DNA of 64,000 nt from Emticicia sp965283955. GTDB taxonomy: Bacteria > Bacteroidota > Bacteroidia > Cytophagales > Spirosomataceae. Positions 9,342 to 19,440 of this stretch are shown here, piece by piece; position 1 is the first letter of the stretch; every line of letters starts with the position of its first letter. Location of the stretch: NCBI GenBank assembly GCA_965283955.1, contig CBDIQW010000001.1, positions 1,550,001 through 1,614,000 on the forward strand. The letters run 5' to 3'. A program made the position numbers and the translations under genes. The notes under the pieces are model-generated. The model did no database searches and had not been told where the DNA came from. It saw only the letters and a program-made list of their open reading frames with translations.

Positions 9342-9743
9342 ATGAAAACTTTTATTAATACACTCATTATCAGTATTTTAATCAATTACTTTGCCACAGC
9401 ACAGGTGCAATCGCTCGATGGTACTTATAAGACCAGCGGTAGCGAGGCAGGCCGAACCGTACTGACGATTTCGGATAATGCCAGCACCTTTCATGTGAGC
9501 TACATTGATACTAATTACCAAAGTTTTTCGCTCAGTGGCTCGCTACAAAACCCTGCTACTAATTTCTACCAAAGCAATGAAACATTGGGTTGCGGCTCGC
9601 CCACCGAAAGAAGTCAGAAGGCCGTTGGAATTACATTTGCTCGAAAAAAACTGGGCAAAGAATTAAACCTCGACTATAAATACTGCGATGGCAACACGAT
9701 TAAACGTGTGGCTAAAACTTTCATTATTCAAAACAACAACTAA
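9342..9743 (+). CDS. Small secreted protein of unknown function
   Basis: A 133-residue protein with a signal peptide (MKTFINTLIISILINYFATAQ) and a beta-rich mature part with many Ser/Thr/Gly residues. Two cysteines (in TLGCGSP and YKYCDGN) could form a disulfide. The pattern of short strands resembles small lipocalin-like or META-like folds, but no family is certain. It is followed after 9 nt by another secreted protein gene, so the two are probably co-transcribed. Confidence 0.6.
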   Translation: MKTFINTLIISILINYFATAQVQSLDGTYKTSGSEAGRTVLTISDNASTFHVSYIDTNYQSFSLSGSLQNPATNFYQSNETLGCGSPTERSQKAVGITFARKKLGKELNLDYKYCDGNTIKRVAKTFIIQNNN

Positions 9744-9752
9744 TAAATAGTC

Positions 9753-10811
9753 ATGAAAATCTATTTTATAGCACTCAGTTTATTGCTGAGTCAGGCAATT
9801 TTTGCCCAAAGCTTTACGCTTTTGCCGAATAGTGCCACCAGTAATGCCCTCAATACTACTTCCAATAAAGTTGGAATAAATATTGGAGTACCCAATGCCG
9901 AATTACACATCAATAGAGCAGGAAATGTAAACACTCAAATACAGTTTACCAACGGTGCAACTGGCACAAATAGCATCAATGGGCTGTGGTTTGGCATTGA
10001 TGAACAAGGCGGTGCTATTTTGAAAAACAGAAAACTAAATTCAGAGTTCAAAATAGAACTCAATGAAGCTGGAAACTTCGGTAATAATATTTATTTTTTT
10101 GGTGATGATTTTAGGGCTAACCGAGCTATTATGTCTCATGCAAGAATATTTGTGCAAGATACTTCGCAAACATTAAACAACAATGCCAGCTACCTCATCG
10201 GTGCTTTCAGCTATAACAATACCGTAGAACTTTTGCTCGAAACCAAAGGACAAATTTCTGCCTCACAGTTTTCGCTGAGACGTTATCCTGCCGCAAGTAA
10301 TGTAGTAAAACACAATGTAAGTATGGCAGGGCAAACAGTTTTTGAAAATATCGACCAGTATAATCAAGGTAGCTTTATATTCTTAGACTCACGGGTTAGA
10401 GCTTTGGCCAATAATACTGAAAGTTTTATTAGTTCAACGAAAATGGCAATAAATGTAACTCCTAACGATAATTTTGAAAATACACTCGAAGTAAACGGAA
10501 ATGCCCGAATTGGTGTAAACGGAAACTCCATCACGGCCATTAATAATGAAGAATTAGAGGTTGATTTACCAAGTATTGCGGGGGGAAGTACTCACACACA
10601 AAATTTTCCGATTTCCAATATCATCAAAGAAAGAAATACAGTTTTGGTATCGCCCAATGTAGCATTGCCCAGTGGTTTTATTATTGCTCATGCAAGAGTT
10701 TCGGCCAATAACACAGTTGAGATTACTTTTGCCAATCTAAGTTCATCAAGCATAGATTTACCTCGGGGTATATTCAACTGCACAGTCATTACATTCCCAT
10801 TTATTCCCTAA
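9753..10811 (+). CDS. Secreted structural protein, tail-fibre/adhesin-like repeats
   Basis: A 352-residue secreted protein (signal peptide MKIYFIALSLLLSQAIFAQ). Its mature part opens with Asn/Ser/Thr-rich segments including NKVGINIGVPNAELHI, a signature seen in many Bacteroidota surface proteins related to phage tail-fibre shafts. A similar phrase (NVGIGTTDP) occurs in the protein encoded at 49875. Unlike that protein it has no recognisable C-terminal chaperone-like region. Function is unknown; a structural or adhesive role is inferred. A strong terminator follows. Confidence 0.6.
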   Translation: MKIYFIALSLLLSQAIFAQSFTLLPNSATSNALNTTSNKVGINIGVPNAELHINRAGNVNTQIQFTNGATGTNSINGLWFGIDEQGGAILKNRKLNSEFKIELNEAGNFGNNIYFFGDDFRANRAIMSHARIFVQDTSQTLNNNASYLIGAFSYNNTVELLLETKGQISASQFSLRRYPAASNVVKHNVSMAGQTVFENIDQYNQGSFIFLDSRVRALANNTESFISSTKMAINVTPNDNFENTLEVNGNARIGVNGNSITAINNEELEVDLPSIAGGSTHTQNFPISNIIKERNTVLVSPNVALPSGFIIAHARVSANNTVEITFANLSSSSIDLPRGIFNCTVITFPFIP

Positions 10812-10826
10812 AACCACTCAATAAGT

Positions 10827-10863
10827 AATAGCTCATTTAGTTTATTTTTTGAGCTTTTTTTCC
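10827..10863 (+). terminator. Rho-independent terminator
   Basis: AGCTCA (10831-10836) pairs with TGAGCT (10851-10856), followed by a run of seven T. It closes the small secreted-protein cluster before the cytochrome gene. Confidence 0.7.
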
Positions 10864-10895
10864 AAAATTTGGTAAACCTTTAAAAAAATCATGCT

Positions 10896-11852
10896 ATGAA
10901 ACGTTTCCTCCGAACTGCACTTTATTCCATCATTGGGCTTGTATCAATCATTGGTATTGCCCTATTATTTCTCAATTTCAAAGGAGTACCCTCTTATGAA
11001 GTAGCCATTCCCGAAAACATTAAAAATCTAAAAGTCGAGGTTACACCCGAACGTGTAGCTCGTGGCGAAAAAATTGCGACAGTTCTTTGCAATGGTTGCC
11101 ATGCCAATAATGATAATCGTTTGGTAGGCAAAGCAATACTTGATTTACCTGCAGAATTTGGCAAAGCTTACTCGCTCAATATTACACAAGATAAAGAAGA
11201 AGGAATTGGAAATTGGACTGATGGCGAAATTATGTATTTCTTGAAAACAGGTATCAAACGCAACGGAAAATACTCGCCAATTATGCCAAAATTACCAAGA
11301 ATGGCCGATGAAGACGTAAAATCAGTAATTGCTTATCTGCATTCCGACCGTTATCCTGTACAAGCAACCAAAGGCAAACAGCCCGAACAAGCACCGAGTT
11401 TGTTACTAAAAGTACTAACAAATACAGTAATGAAACCGCTCGAACCAATCAAAGAGCCAATCAATGTTCCTGACTCGACCAATGTCGTAGAGTTTGGAAA
11501 ATATGTGGCCAACGATATGATTGCTTGCTACGCTTGCCATTCAAAAGATTTCTCAAAACAAGACCCACTTCATCCAGAAAACTCGCTGGGTTTTTACGGA
11601 GGTGGAAACCCGATGCCTAACCTCGAAGGGCAAATTGTACCATCATCGAATATCACATTTGATGAAGAAACTGGTATCGGTAAAAAATATACCGAAGCAC
11701 AGTTTGTTGACGCTGTAAAACTTTGTAGAAAACCAGATGGCAGTACACTCCGCTACCCAATGCAGCCGCATATCACACTAACTGATTACGAAGTAAAAGC
11801 TGTTTATGCTTATCTCAAAACGATTCCCAAAATTAAGAATCAAGTGAAATAA
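10896..11852 (+). CDS. Membrane-anchored dihaem c-type cytochrome
   Basis: A 318-residue protein with one N-terminal transmembrane segment (about residues 8-27) and two class I cytochrome c domains. The haem-binding motifs are CNGCH (Cys65, Cys68, His69) and CYACH (Cys211, Cys214, His215). Candidate axial methionines lie in YSPIMPKLPRM and RYPMQPH. It should carry electrons on the periplasmic side, perhaps towards a terminal oxidase or from a dehydrogenase, but no partner is encoded nearby. It lies between two terminator-like hairpins and is probably monocistronic. Confidence 0.85.
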   Translation: MKRFLRTALYSIIGLVSIIGIALLFLNFKGVPSYEVAIPENIKNLKVEVTPERVARGEKIATVLCNGCHANNDNRLVGKAILDLPAEFGKAYSLNITQDKEEGIGNWTDGEIMYFLKTGIKRNGKYSPIMPKLPRMADEDVKSVIAYLHSDRYPVQATKGKQPEQAPSLLLKVLTNTVMKPLEPIKEPINVPDSTNVVEFGKYVANDMIACYACHSKDFSKQDPLHPENSLGFYGGGNPMPNLEGQIVPSSNITFDEETGIGKKYTEAQFVDAVKLCRKPDGSTLRYPMQPHITLTDYEVKAVYAYLKTIPKIKNQVK

Positions 11853-11871
11853 ATTACTATAAAATATTGCT

Positions 11872-11896
11872 AATCAGTGCTTTTATGGCACTGATT
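11872..11896. terminator. Hairpin after the cytochrome gene
   Basis: AATCAGTGC (11872-11880) pairs perfectly with GCACTGATT (11888-11896) around a T-rich loop. The trailing T-run is missing, so termination would be weak; mRNA 3'-end protection is an alternative. Confidence 0.45.
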
Positions 11897-11934
11897 GGCT
11901 ACTGCTTTGCCCAAATTTCAAACAATTTTATGCC

Positions 11935-12324
11935 ATGAAAACCATTAAAAGATTATTTGTTTTAGTATTTCTAATTAGTCTCAGTGCTTGCAGCAAAGAA
12001 GATTCTACTTCCGCAACACCGGACCCAACTACTATGATTATTGATAAATGGTGGTGTGCAAAAGCAGGAACTGGCACGATAGCCTCACAATATTTCAAGG
12101 CTGATGGCACTTGGGAACAAGGCTCGAAGGGCGGAAAATTTAACGATACTGGTAAGTGGACTTTATCAACCGATAAAACAAAAATCGTTCTCTCTTCGGT
12201 GTTAGATTATAACAAAAAATCAAAATCTGGCTGGGAATATGATATTACCTCAGCTTCTGCTACAAACTTATTGATGAACTGGTCGGCTTTTGGTGTAAAA
12301 ATGGATTTGGAGGTTTGTAAATAG
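11935..12324 (+). CDS. Small lipoprotein, lipocalin-like
   Basis: A 129-residue lipoprotein: the signal peptide ends in LSACSKED, with the lipid-anchored Cys at about residue 20. The mature part has the pattern of small Bacteroidota lipocalin-like proteins: an opening strand (IIDKWWCAK), then GTWEQG, GKWTLSTDKTKIVL and a closing Cys. Ligand and role are unknown. It is a stand-alone gene upstream of the giant surface protein, separated by about 175 nt that include a promoter. Confidence 0.6.
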   Translation: MKTIKRLFVLVFLISLSACSKEDSTSATPDPTTMIIDKWWCAKAGTGTIASQYFKADGTWEQGSKGGKFNDTGKWTLSTDKTKIVLSSVLDYNKKSKSGWEYDITSASATNLLMNWSAFGVKMDLEVCK

Positions 12325-12454
12325 ATAACAGACAAAATAGTGTCCAAAAACGAAAGTAAAAATCAAAATGTCGGAAAAGACATTTAGGTGGATTACGTTT
12401 TTATAAAACGCTCTCAAAACTGTAACGCTCTTTTCGTTTTTTATACAAAAATTA

Positions 12455-12462
12455 TATCTTTG
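12455..12462 (+). promoter_or_regulatory. -7 element of the LamG surface protein gene
   Basis: TATCTTTG matches the Bacteroidota -7 consensus TAnnTTTG and lies 37 nt before the ATG at 12499. A good -33 TTG at the proper distance is not obvious (a T-rich stretch near 12431-12435 is there instead). Confidence 0.45.
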
Positions 12463-12498
12463 TAGTGATATTAAAAATCACACTCAGGCTATAAGCAC

Positions 12499-15400
12499 AT
12501 GACAAAAAAACTACTTGCTGTTGTATTTTTTACTGCAATTTTCAACTTTGGTTTCGCACAACAAAAAGCTCCTATGATGGCAATGCCACGGAATGTGGCC
12601 AATAATAGTAATTATCGAATTGGTTGCTCACTTTTTACCGACCCAAACAACTATACAAATGGTTCCAGTTTTTCGTTTAATGCTCCCGTAAATAATAATT
12701 CCAATCTTACGGGAACTGGCGGAGCAAACTACGGCTGTATGGGTTCTGTACCTAATCAAGCATGGTTTATCATTACTGTCAACACAGGTGGTAACTTGTA
12801 TTTCAATTACTCAAATTCAAATGGTTATGATGTTGATGCCGTTGTTTGGGGGCCATTGGCGAATAATGATTTAGCAAATGCTTGTAATGCCACACTAAAT
12901 TACCCGCTTACTTGCGACTACGATGCCGCTCGACCTGACTTGTACATCAATAATGCCCAAGCTGGCCAAAAGTATGTAATGCTTATAACCAATTATTCAA
13001 ATGCCAATACGGTTATTAATATTTCGCAACCATCGGGTGGAAGTGTAACTTACTCAATGGTGAATTTACCGAACTGTTCGCTTACTCCAACGGCAAATAT
13101 TAGTGGTACAAGCACCACTATCACAGAAGGGCAATCAGCTACTCTTAGCTTGAGTTTTACAGGAAGTTCTCCTTGGAATTATACACTCTCTGATGGTACT
13201 ACTGGAACTGCTTATTCTTCTCCTGTAAACATAACTGTTTATCCAACTGCTTCGCAAACTTACACTATCAACTCTGTCAATAACCTTTGTGGTACGAGTG
13301 GTGGTTCGGGAAGTGTTGGGGTTTCGGTAGTCAGAAGTGTTCAACTCAAATCCTGCTTCCCGCTTGATGGAAACGCCACCGATTCGCAAGCAATTAACTC
13401 TGGAAGTTTACAAAATGGCGTTTCGGCAACAACCAACCGTTTATCTGCCCCTAACAAGGCTTTGCAGTTTGATGGAATTGATGACTATGTGAATATTTCG
13501 ACCAACCAACTCAACAATACTACTTTTGGATTTGCTACTTGGGTAAAATTAGAAGCTCTACCAACTTTAGGGAATCCAGAACAACTGGCTCTTTCGCTCG
13601 GCAGCACTGGCGAACAACATTATATCGGAGTTGAATATGCCAATGGTAGTCCAACTTGGAAGTTCTATTCTAATGGTATTACGGTTTACAGCAATGCTAT
13701 TGTGAATACTGACTGGCATCTATTGGTCGGAGTCCGAACAGGTGGACAACTCAAACTGTATGTCGATGGAAACTTAACAGGAATTAGTAATACAAACGGA
13801 ACTGCTTTTTATGATAGTCCACTCTTCGGGAGAATCGGTAGTGGAATTGCTAATAATAAGTTTTTTAATGGTAAAATTGATGATGTCAAGATTTTCAATG
13901 GGGCTTTAATTGACCCTGAAGTAATGCTACTGCAAAATTACAATTCTTGTAATAACGTATTTAATGATACCTACATTTCGGTACAAAGTGTCAGCACGGC
14001 AGTTATTTGTACAGGCTCATCATTTATCGTAAGAGCATTTACAAATAATTTACCGATTGAAAATGACCTCCAATTTATCGCTGAATTATCGGATGCTAAT
14101 GGCACTTTCAATAATCCAACTGTCATTGGTTCTAATCAATTTTTACCCCTAACCGTGAATATTCCAAGTAATGTTCAAGGTGGAAATTATAAAATTAGGG
14201 TTCGTTATGGTGGCTATGTCAGTGTTAATACTTTCGATATTTTTGTCAATAATCCTTCTACTTATAGTGTATCAGGAACTGTTGCACTAAACGATGGACA
14301 ATCGACGAATATTAATTTGAATTTTACAGGAACAGGGCCATGGAATTACGTATTAACCAACGGTTTGAGTGGTGTTGCAACCACTAATCCGTGGCAAATT
14401 ACAGTTACTCCAGACCAAAGTACTGTTTATGCCATTTCTACGGCATCGAATGTTTGCGGTATAACCAATCTCAACGGAAACAGCAATGCAATCGTAACAG
14501 TGAATTTTACGAAGCAATTTGTAACTTGTTTACCTTTCTTCAATAATAGTAATGATGAAAAAGGGAACAATACCGCAACCGTCAATGGCCCTATTTTAAC
14601 AGATGACAGATATGGACAGACAAACGCCGCTTACAGTTTCAATGGAAATGGCAATTATATCGAATATACAACCAACTTATTACGTAAGCGTGAATATACC
14701 ATGTCGGCGTGGGTGTTGGCTAATAGCATTCCATCGGGTACACAATATATTATCTCACAAGGCGAAACAAGTACCAATACTTTTCAAGGCTTAGCCATGA
14801 CGAACTCTGGTTGGGTAATGCAATCTTATACAAGTAATGGAGTATATTCAGTAAGTTCTTCAACTGGGTTTGCTGCTAACCAATGGATTCACCTTACTGC
14901 CGTTTGTTCGTACCAAAGTTTGAAACTTTACGTTAACGGAAACTTAGTTTCCACAGCATTTAACAGTTCATTTATTCCATTCAAGATTTCGGATATTGGT
15001 CGAATTGGTGCCAATAGCTCAAGCTTAGGGAATTATTTCAATGGTAAAATTGACGATGTTAGGCTTTATAAAGGTGCTTTAAATGATGATGAGGTTTTTG
15101 CTCTTTATGGCAACACCAATAACTGTCCAACGGTAGAAAATGCCTCAATTATTGTTGTCAGAAGCCTTTCACCCACAACAGTTTGTGCTGGCAATAATGT
15201 GAGTATTGCTTATACATCAAGCAATGTAAATATTTCGGCAGGTTCACCATTAAACGTTTTGCTTTCTGACCAAAATGGTAGTTTTGCCAATGCGACTATT
15301 ATTGGAAGTGGTTCGAGTACGCCAATCTCGGCTACTATCCCAAATAATATTGTCGCCAGTAACTTTTACCGTATCAGATTAGTTTCTACCAGTGGAACAC

Positions 15401-18240
15401 CAGTTAACAGTATTAATTCAAGTACTTTGCCTATTAGTGGTTCAAGACCAACCGCAACAGTTTCTGGGGGAGGAAATATCCAAAATGGACAATCAGCCAA
15501 TATAACCATTACATTTACAGGCTCTGCTCCATGGACTTATGCTCTAAATAATGGTGCTTCACAATCAACTTTTACCTCACCATTGGTACTACCTGTTTCG
15601 CCGTTTTCTACAACGACTTACACTGTTACTTCGGTGAGTAATGCTTGTGGCTCTGGTACGAGTTCGGGAAGTGCGACCGTCACAGTAGCTCCATTTATAG
15701 GCTTAGGTTCGTTGAGTTCGGCATATTGTACTGGAACTAATTTCTCAGTACCTTTTCAGGCAAACTTTACTCCAAATAATAATTTCAGAGTAGAATTATC
15801 AGATGCTGTGGGGAATTTCAACAACCCTATCAGCATAGGTACTGGAACAATCAGCCCTATTACTGCTCAAATCCCTAATAATATTGCCAGCGGTACTGGA
15901 TACAAAATCAGAATCGTTTCGGATAGCCCTGCAATAATTAGTGCAGCTTCGAGTGCTTTAACTATTAATCAGAAAGTAACAGCAAGTATTGCTGGAACTA
16001 CAACCATCAGTGAAGGACAATCTACAAACCTTACCATTACTTTTACAGGTCAAGGCCCTTGGACATATTCAATCAATAATGGTACAAGCCAAACAACGAG
16101 TAATAATACAGTAACTTTACCTGTTTCCCCTATTGTTACAACTACCTACAACATAACCTCAATTTCTAATAACTCATGTGGTGCAGGAATTACATCAGTA
16201 GGTGCAACAGTAACAGTTAATCAAATCCCATTGAGACAAACCGCATGTTTTGCCTTGAACGGGAATGCTTTAGATTCAAAAAGAAATATAAGCGGAACCA
16301 TGTACGGCCCACTTCCTACTACTGATAGATTTGGTAATCCAACTGGTGCTTTAAATTTTGATGGTGTAGATGACTATATTGACATTCCTGTAAATGGAAC
16401 ATTATTCTCAAATCATAGTTTTTCGGTCTGGTTCAAATTTGATAATAGTAAACCTTTCGGTTATCTGTTCGCTTCTGCATCGAACGATTGGAATATGATG
16501 CCACAAACTACTTTATATCTTACAGGAACAAATGTTAGTGTTTTTCATTATTCACATTCTCCTGATAATTATTCATCTGGTAGTTACACCATTCCTTATA
16601 ATCAATGGAATCACGCAATAGTAACAAGAGATGGACAAAATGTAAAAGTATATGTAAACGGCGTACTACGTAATTCAGTAATAAGCATTGCAAATGCTGG
16701 TTTTCCTATTGATTCTAAAGCGATATTAGGACAATCTCTCAATGGGGGCAATCAATTTTTTAAAGGCCAAATGGATGATTTTCAAATTTATAAAGGAGCA
16801 TTGACTGAGACTCAAGTAGCATACCTTTACAACTCTCAACTTAACTGTGATGACCCGAGTCTTATTCCAAGTGTAAGTTTAAACTCCATTTCAAGTCCTA
16901 CATTTTGTGCCAATCAAAATTTAAGTCTAACTTTCACTTCAACGAATATAACACCAAATGCACAAAATCCGATTTTGGCTGAACTATCGGATGTTTATGG
17001 TCTTTTTACAAATCCTACAACTATAGGAACAACCACTTCTATTTCTGGGAATCTACCCTTACAGTTACCAGCAGATCAAGCAACTGGAAACACTTACAAA
17101 ATCAGATTAAAATATGCTAACTTAGTCAGTGAAACACTTAATGTTAGCATTAGCACACCTGTTACAGCCACAATTGCAGGAACTAACACAGTAAATGAAG
17201 GGCAAGCAACCAACTTAACTGTTAACTTTACTGGCACTGCCCCATTTTCTTATTCAATAAATGGAGGAGTATCTCAATCTACGAGTAATAATCCACTTAC
17301 AATAACGGTGTACCCTATTACAAATACAACTTACACAATTACATCTATCTCCAATGGGTGCGGAAATGGAACTGGGTCTGGAAGTGCTATCATTACAGTG
17401 AACCCCGTAGCTGTAAGATTGGTAAGCTGTTTTTCTCTTGAAAACGGAAGTGGAAGTGATTTAAAAGGTTTAAATTCAGCAACTTTCAATAATACATCTG
17501 GCACAACAGACAGGTTTAATAATGTGATTGGAGCATCGTACTTTGGAGGTGCATACGCAGAAACCTACCCAGTTAATAGCTTAACCAACCCAGAATTTAC
17601 ATATTCTGCATGGTTTTTATTATCAAATCCCATGAGTAGTGGAGTTATTTATCCGATAATTGATATTGGAAGACAAAGTATTTCTATAAAAAATATAGGA
17701 GGAAGTTATGTCCTATCATATACAGGTGATAATGGATTTGTAAATACCAATTCTTCCTTACCAATGCTTTCGGCTAACCAGTGGTATCATGTAGCTTTTT
17801 CGAGATATTCAGGTCTTTTTGAGGTTTACTTAAACGGAAATCGGGTTGACATTGGCACAGTTCCTTTCCAAACAGCAGGATATTTAGCTGATGCAAGACT
17901 TACCATTGGTAAATTCACCATTTACAGTTTTATGGGCAAAATCGACGACGTTCAAATCTATAAAGGAGCATTAACCGCTGGACAAGTACGGGCATTATAT
18001 AACAATACAAACTCCTGTTTTGATGCTACGACTTATACTTGTCTATCGGATATGACTTATAACTCAATATTAAATGGTCAGCAAACCTTGCAAGTGAGTA
18101 ATCAGATAATTGGTAGTAGCACGATACAAACTGGCTCTAATATTCACTTTGATTCAAAGAATTCCGTAATATTACAACCTGGTTTTAAAACAGAAACAAA
18201 TACTGTTTTCAGAGCAAGTGTTGGCGGTGGTTGTAACTAA
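12499..18240 (+). CDS. Giant secreted LamG / Ig-like repeat surface protein
   Basis: A 1913-residue exported protein (signal peptide MTKKLLAVVFFTAIFNFGFAQ). After a ~180-residue N-terminal domain it alternates three module types. There are five Ig-like modules, each with xGQSxN then GxxPWxYxLxNG. There are four LamG/concanavalin-like domains, each starting with a CF/CLP-type strand and ending in GKIDDVxxYKGAL; the third ends slightly differently. There are four ~80-residue modules opening with a conserved Cys-x-G or Cys-Ala and containing ELSDxxGxFxNPxxIG. The last ~65 residues (NSILNG ... GGGCN) match the stacked-strand C-terminal domain ending Gly-Cys-X that is thought to direct type IX secretion. 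I infer a surface adhesin or glycan-binding filament. The next gene follows after 14 nt. Confidence 0.8.
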   Translation: MTKKLLAVVFFTAIFNFGFAQQKAPMMAMPRNVANNSNYRIGCSLFTDPNNYTNGSSFSFNAPVNNNSNLTGTGGANYGCMGSVPNQAWFIITVNTGGNLYFNYSNSNGYDVDAVVWGPLANNDLANACNATLNYPLTCDYDAARPDLYINNAQAGQKYVMLITNYSNANTVINISQPSGGSVTYSMVNLPNCSLTPTANISGTSTTITEGQSATLSLSFTGSSPWNYTLSDGTTGTAYSSPVNITVYPTASQTYTINSVNNLCGTSGGSGSVGVSVVRSVQLKSCFPLDGNATDSQAINSGSLQNGVSATTNRLSAPNKALQFDGIDDYVNISTNQLNNTTFGFATWVKLEALPTLGNPEQLALSLGSTGEQHYIGVEYANGSPTWKFYSNGITVYSNAIVNTDWHLLVGVRTGGQLKLYVDGNLTGISNTNGTAFYDSPLFGRIGSGIANNKFFNGKIDDVKIFNGALIDPEVMLLQNYNSCNNVFNDTYISVQSVSTAVICTGSSFIVRAFTNNLPIENDLQFIAELSDANGTFNNPTVIGSNQFLPLTVNIPSNVQGGNYKIRVRYGGYVSVNTFDIFVNNPSTYSVSGTVALNDGQSTNINLNFTGTGPWNYVLTNGLSGVATTNPWQITVTPDQSTVYAISTASNVCGITNLNGNSNAIVTVNFTKQFVTCLPFFNNSNDEKGNNTATVNGPILTDDRYGQTNAAYSFNGNGNYIEYTTNLLRKREYTMSAWVLANSIPSGTQYIISQGETSTNTFQGLAMTNSGWVMQSYTSNGVYSVSSSTGFAANQWIHLTAVCSYQSLKLYVNGNLVSTAFNSSFIPFKISDIGRIGANSSSLGNYFNGKIDDVRLYKGALNDDEVFALYGNTNNCPTVENASIIVVRSLSPTTVCAGNNVSIAYTSSNVNISAGSPLNVLLSDQNGSFANATIIGSGSSTPISATIPNNIVASNFYRIRLVSTSGTPVNSINSSTLPISGSRPTATVSGGGNIQNGQSANITITFTGSAPWTYALNNGASQSTFTSPLVLPVSPFSTTTYTVTSVSNACGSGTSSGSATVTVAPFIGLGSLSSAYCTGTNFSVPFQANFTPNNNFRVELSDAVGNFNNPISIGTGTISPITAQIPNNIASGTGYKIRIVSDSPAIISAASSALTINQKVTASIAGTTTISEGQSTNLTITFTGQGPWTYSINNGTSQTTSNNTVTLPVSPIVTTTYNITSISNNSCGAGITSVGATVTVNQIPLRQTACFALNGNALDSKRNISGTMYGPLPTTDRFGNPTGALNFDGVDDYIDIPVNGTLFSNHSFSVWFKFDNSKPFGYLFASASNDWNMMPQTTLYLTGTNVSVFHYSHSPDNYSSGSYTIPYNQWNHAIVTRDGQNVKVYVNGVLRNSVISIANAGFPIDSKAILGQSLNGGNQFFKGQMDDFQIYKGALTETQVAYLYNSQLNCDDPSLIPSVSLNSISSPTFCANQNLSLTFTSTNITPNAQNPILAELSDVYGLFTNPTTIGTTTSISGNLPLQLPADQATGNTYKIRLKYANLVSETLNVSISTPVTATIAGTNTVNEGQATNLTVNFTGTAPFSYSINGGVSQSTSNNPLTITVYPITNTTYTITSISNGCGNGTGSGSAIITVNPVAVRLVSCFSLENGSGSDLKGLNSATFNNTSGTTDRFNNVIGASYFGGAYAETYPVNSLTNPEFTYSAWFLLSNPMSSGVIYPIIDIGRQSISIKNIGGSYVLSYTGDNGFVNTNSSLPMLSANQWYHVAFSRYSGLFEVYLNGNRVDIGTVPFQTAGYLADARLTIGKFTIYSFMGKIDDVQIYKGALTAGQVRALYNNTNSCFDATTYTCLSDMTYNSILNGQQTLQVSNQIIGSSTIQTGSNIHFDSKNSVILQPGFKTETNTVFRASVGGGCN

Positions 18241-18254
18241 TAAATTTCGCAAAA

Positions 18255-18638
18255 ATGCAAAAACAACTTATCATTTTCTTATTTACAATTATCAGCATTC
18301 AAGCATTTGCTCAACCTCCAGCTGTCCCACGTGGCGAACGCCCTCCGAAGCCAAATGCTGAACAGTTTACTGAAAGAATAACCAAAGAATTAAACCTAAA
18401 TGCAGCTACTTCAAAAAAAGTTCACGATGCTTTTTTGAATAATATGAAGAAAATGGAGGCAGTTTTTGCCAGTAAATTAGAAGAAAAAGATAAAAGAACA
18501 GCTTTAGATGCCAATAAAAAGGCTTTCGAGAAAACGATGAAGGGAATTTTGAATCCTGCTCAATATGCACAGTTTTTAAAACTTGAGGCTGAACGCCCTG
18601 GTCCACCTCCACCGAATGGAGAAAGACCACCAAGATAA
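18255..18638 (+). CDS. Small periplasmic protein, Spy/CpxP- or DUF4890-like
   Basis: A 127-residue protein with a signal peptide ending in AFAQ. The mature part is Pro/Arg-rich at both ends (PRGERPPKPN and PNGERPPR) and otherwise helical with many Lys/Glu residues: QFTERITKELNLN, then LNPAQYAQFLKLEAER. That helical hairpin with a late 'LNPxQ' resembles Spy/CpxP-like periplasmic chaperones and DUF4890 proteins of Bacteroidota. A chaperone or stress role is inferred only. It is 14 nt downstream of the giant surface protein, which it might assist during export, and it is followed by a strong terminator. Confidence 0.6.
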   Translation: MQKQLIIFLFTIISIQAFAQPPAVPRGERPPKPNAEQFTERITKELNLNAATSKKVHDAFLNNMKKMEAVFASKLEEKDKRTALDANKKAFEKTMKGILNPAQYAQFLKLEAERPGPPPPNGERPPR

Positions 18639-18643
18639 ATAAT

Positions 18644-18685
18644 AAAAGCGTTAGTAAAGATTGAGCTTTACTAACGCTTTTTGTT
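18644..18685. terminator. Bidirectional terminator between convergent genes
   Basis: A 16-bp stem (18644-18659 with 18666-18681) flanked by A- and T-runs separates the plus-strand Spy-like gene from minus-strand lptB, and can end both transcripts. Confidence 0.85.
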
Positions 18686-18697
18686 AGAAAAAAATTA

Positions 18698-19435
18698 TCA
18701 AATCTTACGTTTCAGCTCAAAGTGCTGTCCAAGATATACTTTTCTTACCAGCTCATCGCTTGCCAATTCTTCGGCTGTTCCTTGTCGGAGGATTTTGCCT
18801 TCAAAAAGTAAATAGGCTCGGTCGGTTATTGAGAGTGTTTCGTTCACATTGTGGTCGGTTATCAAAATTCCGATGTTTCGGTCTTTTAGTTTTGCTACAA
18901 TTCCTTGAATCTCTTCTACGGCAATAGGGTCAACGCCCGCAAAGGGTTCATCAAGCAAAATAAACTTTGGGTCAACTGATAAAGCCCGAGCAATTTCACA
19001 ACGGCGGCGTTCACCACCTGAACACACAATTCCTTTATTTTTACGTACGTGCGTAAGGCTAAATTCTTCGAGCAAAGATTCGGTTTTTTCTTTACGTTCG
19101 GCTTTAGTCATGCTGGGTTTTGCCAATTCCAAAACGCCCAAAATATTTTCTTCGACCGTCAAATCTCTAAAAATTGAGGCTTCTTGAGCCAAATATCCTA
19201 CGCCCAACTTTGCACGTTTATACATCGGCAACGAAGTAATATCCAAATCATCGAGCCAAACTTTGCCACTATTGGGTTTTACAAGTCCAGTCGCCATATA
19301 AAACGAGGTGGTTTTGCCCGCACCGTTTGGGCCGAGCAGTCCAACAATTTCACCCTGCCCTACTTGGTAACTTACATTATTATTGACCAGTCGTTGACCG
19401 TACTTTTTTATCAAATTTTCTGTTCTTAATATCAT
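18698..19435 (-). CDS. lptB: LPS export ABC transporter ATP-binding protein LptB
   Basis: A 245-residue ABC ATPase of normal LptB length. It energises extraction of lipopolysaccharide from the inner membrane with LptF/LptG, which are not in the window. Visible motifs are Walker A GPNGAGKTT (35-43, Lys41), Q-loop YLAQEAS, the signature CSGGERRR, Walker B FILLDEPFAGVDP and the switch His in ITDHN. The ERRR version of the signature is typical of LptB. It is the last gene of a minus-strand run (amidase, MlaD-like, recJ, lptB), although terminator- or cruciform-like elements lie between members. The LptD-like gene is encoded nearby on the opposite strand. Confidence 0.95.
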   Translation of the reverse strand: MILRTENLIKKYGQRLVNNNVSYQVGQGEIVGLLGPNGAGKTTSFYMATGLVKPNSGKVWLDDLDITSLPMYKRAKLGVGYLAQEASIFRDLTVEENILGVLELAKPSMTKAERKEKTESLLEEFSLTHVRKNKGIVCSGGERRRCEIARALSVDPKFILLDEPFAGVDPIAVEEIQGIVAKLKDRNIGILITDHNVNETLSITDRAYLLFEGKILRQGTAEELASDELVRKVYLGQHFELKRKI

Positions 19436-19440
19436 ATTTA

